NCBI RefSeq assembly: GCF_000264995.1
Contig: NW_006767437.1
Span: 1,011,578 to 1,067,790, forward strand
Source of the DNA: Punctularia strigosozonata HHB-11173 SS5
Taxonomy: Eukaryota > Basidiomycota > Agaricomycetes > Corticiales > Punctulariaceae
Length of the DNA stretch: 56,213 nucleotides
Direction: 5' to 3'
The position numbers were made by a program, and so were the translations under genes. Shown in pieces: positions 55,522 to 56,213 of the stretch. The notes beneath the pieces are model-generated. The model worked only from the letters and a program-made list of their open reading frames with translations, did no database searches and was not told the origin of the DNA. Position 1 is the stretch's first letter. Each line of letters begins with the position of its first letter.

Positions 55522-56213
55522 CTAGCAATGCATATATACAAGAAGTGATGCAGCTGCACCATGAGCTTCCTCCAGAGGTGTACTTGCCGGTTCTTGGAGA
55601 CATACCCTTGTTGCCATTCCATCCTGGTACCATATCCTTCCTCCACTGTCAATATACCTTGATGTGAAGTGTAAATTACCAAAGTAAACTATGCCACGCA
55701 GCTTCCATGTGATATTTGTTAAGCCACAAGTCATAGATAAAACCTTATCCACAGTAGTCCTAGATGCAGTGTTATCAGGAGGTAAGGAAAGTATCATCAT
55801 TCTGGGAGGGTCTGTGAAATTTATAGTTTCCAACATCGGTTTATTACACGTGGAGCAAATGTGACTGGGACGGTAGCGGTGAGAAATTAGCTCTATCCAC
55901 CTGGAACTGCTTATAGATTCCTGCATGATTTCTGCAGAGGGCGGTCGTTGTGACTGATGCAATAAATCATTATCTGCATACCATACAGCAGTACCGATTC
56001 TTTTATCTCTCCGGTTTCCGCAACAAGACCGAGTGAATAATGCATTCTTGCTTTTAGGTTGCACAAATGTTGCAGCTACTGCAGCCGCAGATGCAGGCAC
56101 TTGACCATGCCTTGGAAACTCCATATTATTCATTGCAGAGAGATAATCCCGTATATCATTTCTCATAATTTCCATGGATTCTTGGCTTTGCTGATTTATG
56201 CAAAAGTGCATCT
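55522..56213 (-). CDS. Partial gene with a ubiquitin-specific-peptidase-like C-terminal domain
   Basis: An open frame of about 229 codons enters from the right edge and ends at 55522, so the N-terminus is outside the window. It has a CSTCNKP zinc-knuckle-like pair, PPRMMILSLPPDN, then TWKLRGIVYFGNLHFTSRYI and GGRIWYQDGMATR, and ends AAASLLVYMHC. This order (P-x-hydrophobic strand, L-R-G, a His in HFT, then W-x-DG and a final strand) is that of the C-terminal half of USP (C19) peptidases, with His and Asp in the places of the catalytic pair. The Cys half is not in view. Frames of this type occur in repeated AT-rich elements of mushrooms, and the composition differs from the rest of the window, but I saw no transposase or terminal repeat. 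Confidence 0.6.
   Translation of the reverse strand, partial: MHFCINQQSQESMEIMRNDIRDYLSAMNNMEFPRHGQVPASAAAVAATFVQPKSKNALFTRSCCGNRRDKRIGTAVWYADNDLLHQSQRPPSAEIMQESISSSRWIELISHRYRPSHICSTCNKPMLETINFTDPPRMMILSLPPDNTASRTTVDKVLSMTCGLTNITWKLRGIVYFGNLHFTSRYIDSGGRIWYQDGMATRVCLQEPASTPLEEAHGAAASLLVYMHC

Noticed and set aside
1-56213. Retroviral or other virus-derived elements
   Set aside because: I searched for reverse transcriptase, integrase, capsid and long terminal repeat signals by eye and saw none that I could support.

Overview
This is a window of nuclear DNA from a filamentous basidiomycete, most likely an Agaricomycete of the wood-decay type. The reasons are gene-dense DNA cut by many short introns of about 50-70 nt with GT..AG ends; families typical of mushrooms (DUF6534 and DUF6535 membrane proteins, F-box/LRR families); and fungal house-keeping genes (COX11, a TIM14/PAM18-type J protein, a Vps71/ZNHIT1 HIT finger, an Hst3/Hst4-type sirtuin). 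I saw no prokaryotic, CRISPR, rRNA, tRNA or retroviral feature. Gene limits come from reading exons by eye; terminal coordinates are start and stop codons unless stated.

Layout. 1-430 is AT-rich and non-coding. 559-6427 holds a DUF6534 membrane protein (+), an alpha/beta hydrolase (-) and a seven-helix-like membrane protein (+). 6588-19396 is ordinary metabolic and nuclear genes: dienelactone hydrolase, secreted aspartic protease, peroxisomal crotonase, Vps71-like HIT finger, a small hydrophilic protein, a DAO-type flavin oxidase and a sirtuin. 19600-26220 is a tandem family of three F-box-like/LRR genes preceded by a decayed fourth copy. 26454-28587 is a head-to-head COX11 / DNAJC8 (spf31) pair. 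28860-35360 holds two tandem paralogues in which a degenerate DEDD 3'-5' exonuclease-like domain is fused to a UPF1-like SF1 helicase, plus the 3' scrap of a third copy. 36027-36407 is TIM14/PAM18. 37300-55100 is dominated by a repeated unit, [acetate kinase (-) then DUF6535 gene (+)]: one intact acetate kinase, one intact DUF6535 gene, two complementary acetate kinase fragments and one DUF6535 copy with its membrane domain deleted. Between the units sits a large gene (41462-47373) for an NRPS-like protein (adenylation, carrier, membrane helices, left-handed beta-helix) that runs in frame into a C3HC4 RING finger. It is interrupted by an assembly gap of 349 N with the same 308-nt sequence on both sides. 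The right end is AT-rich and carries a partial ubiquitin-peptidase-like gene.

Most worth a second look: (i) the NRPS-like/beta-helix/RING fusion and the tandem repeats in its promoter; (ii) the exonuclease-like/helicase fusion pair, both of which have lost the first catalytic Asp; (iii) the acetate kinase-DUF6535 segmental duplication and its different modes of decay.
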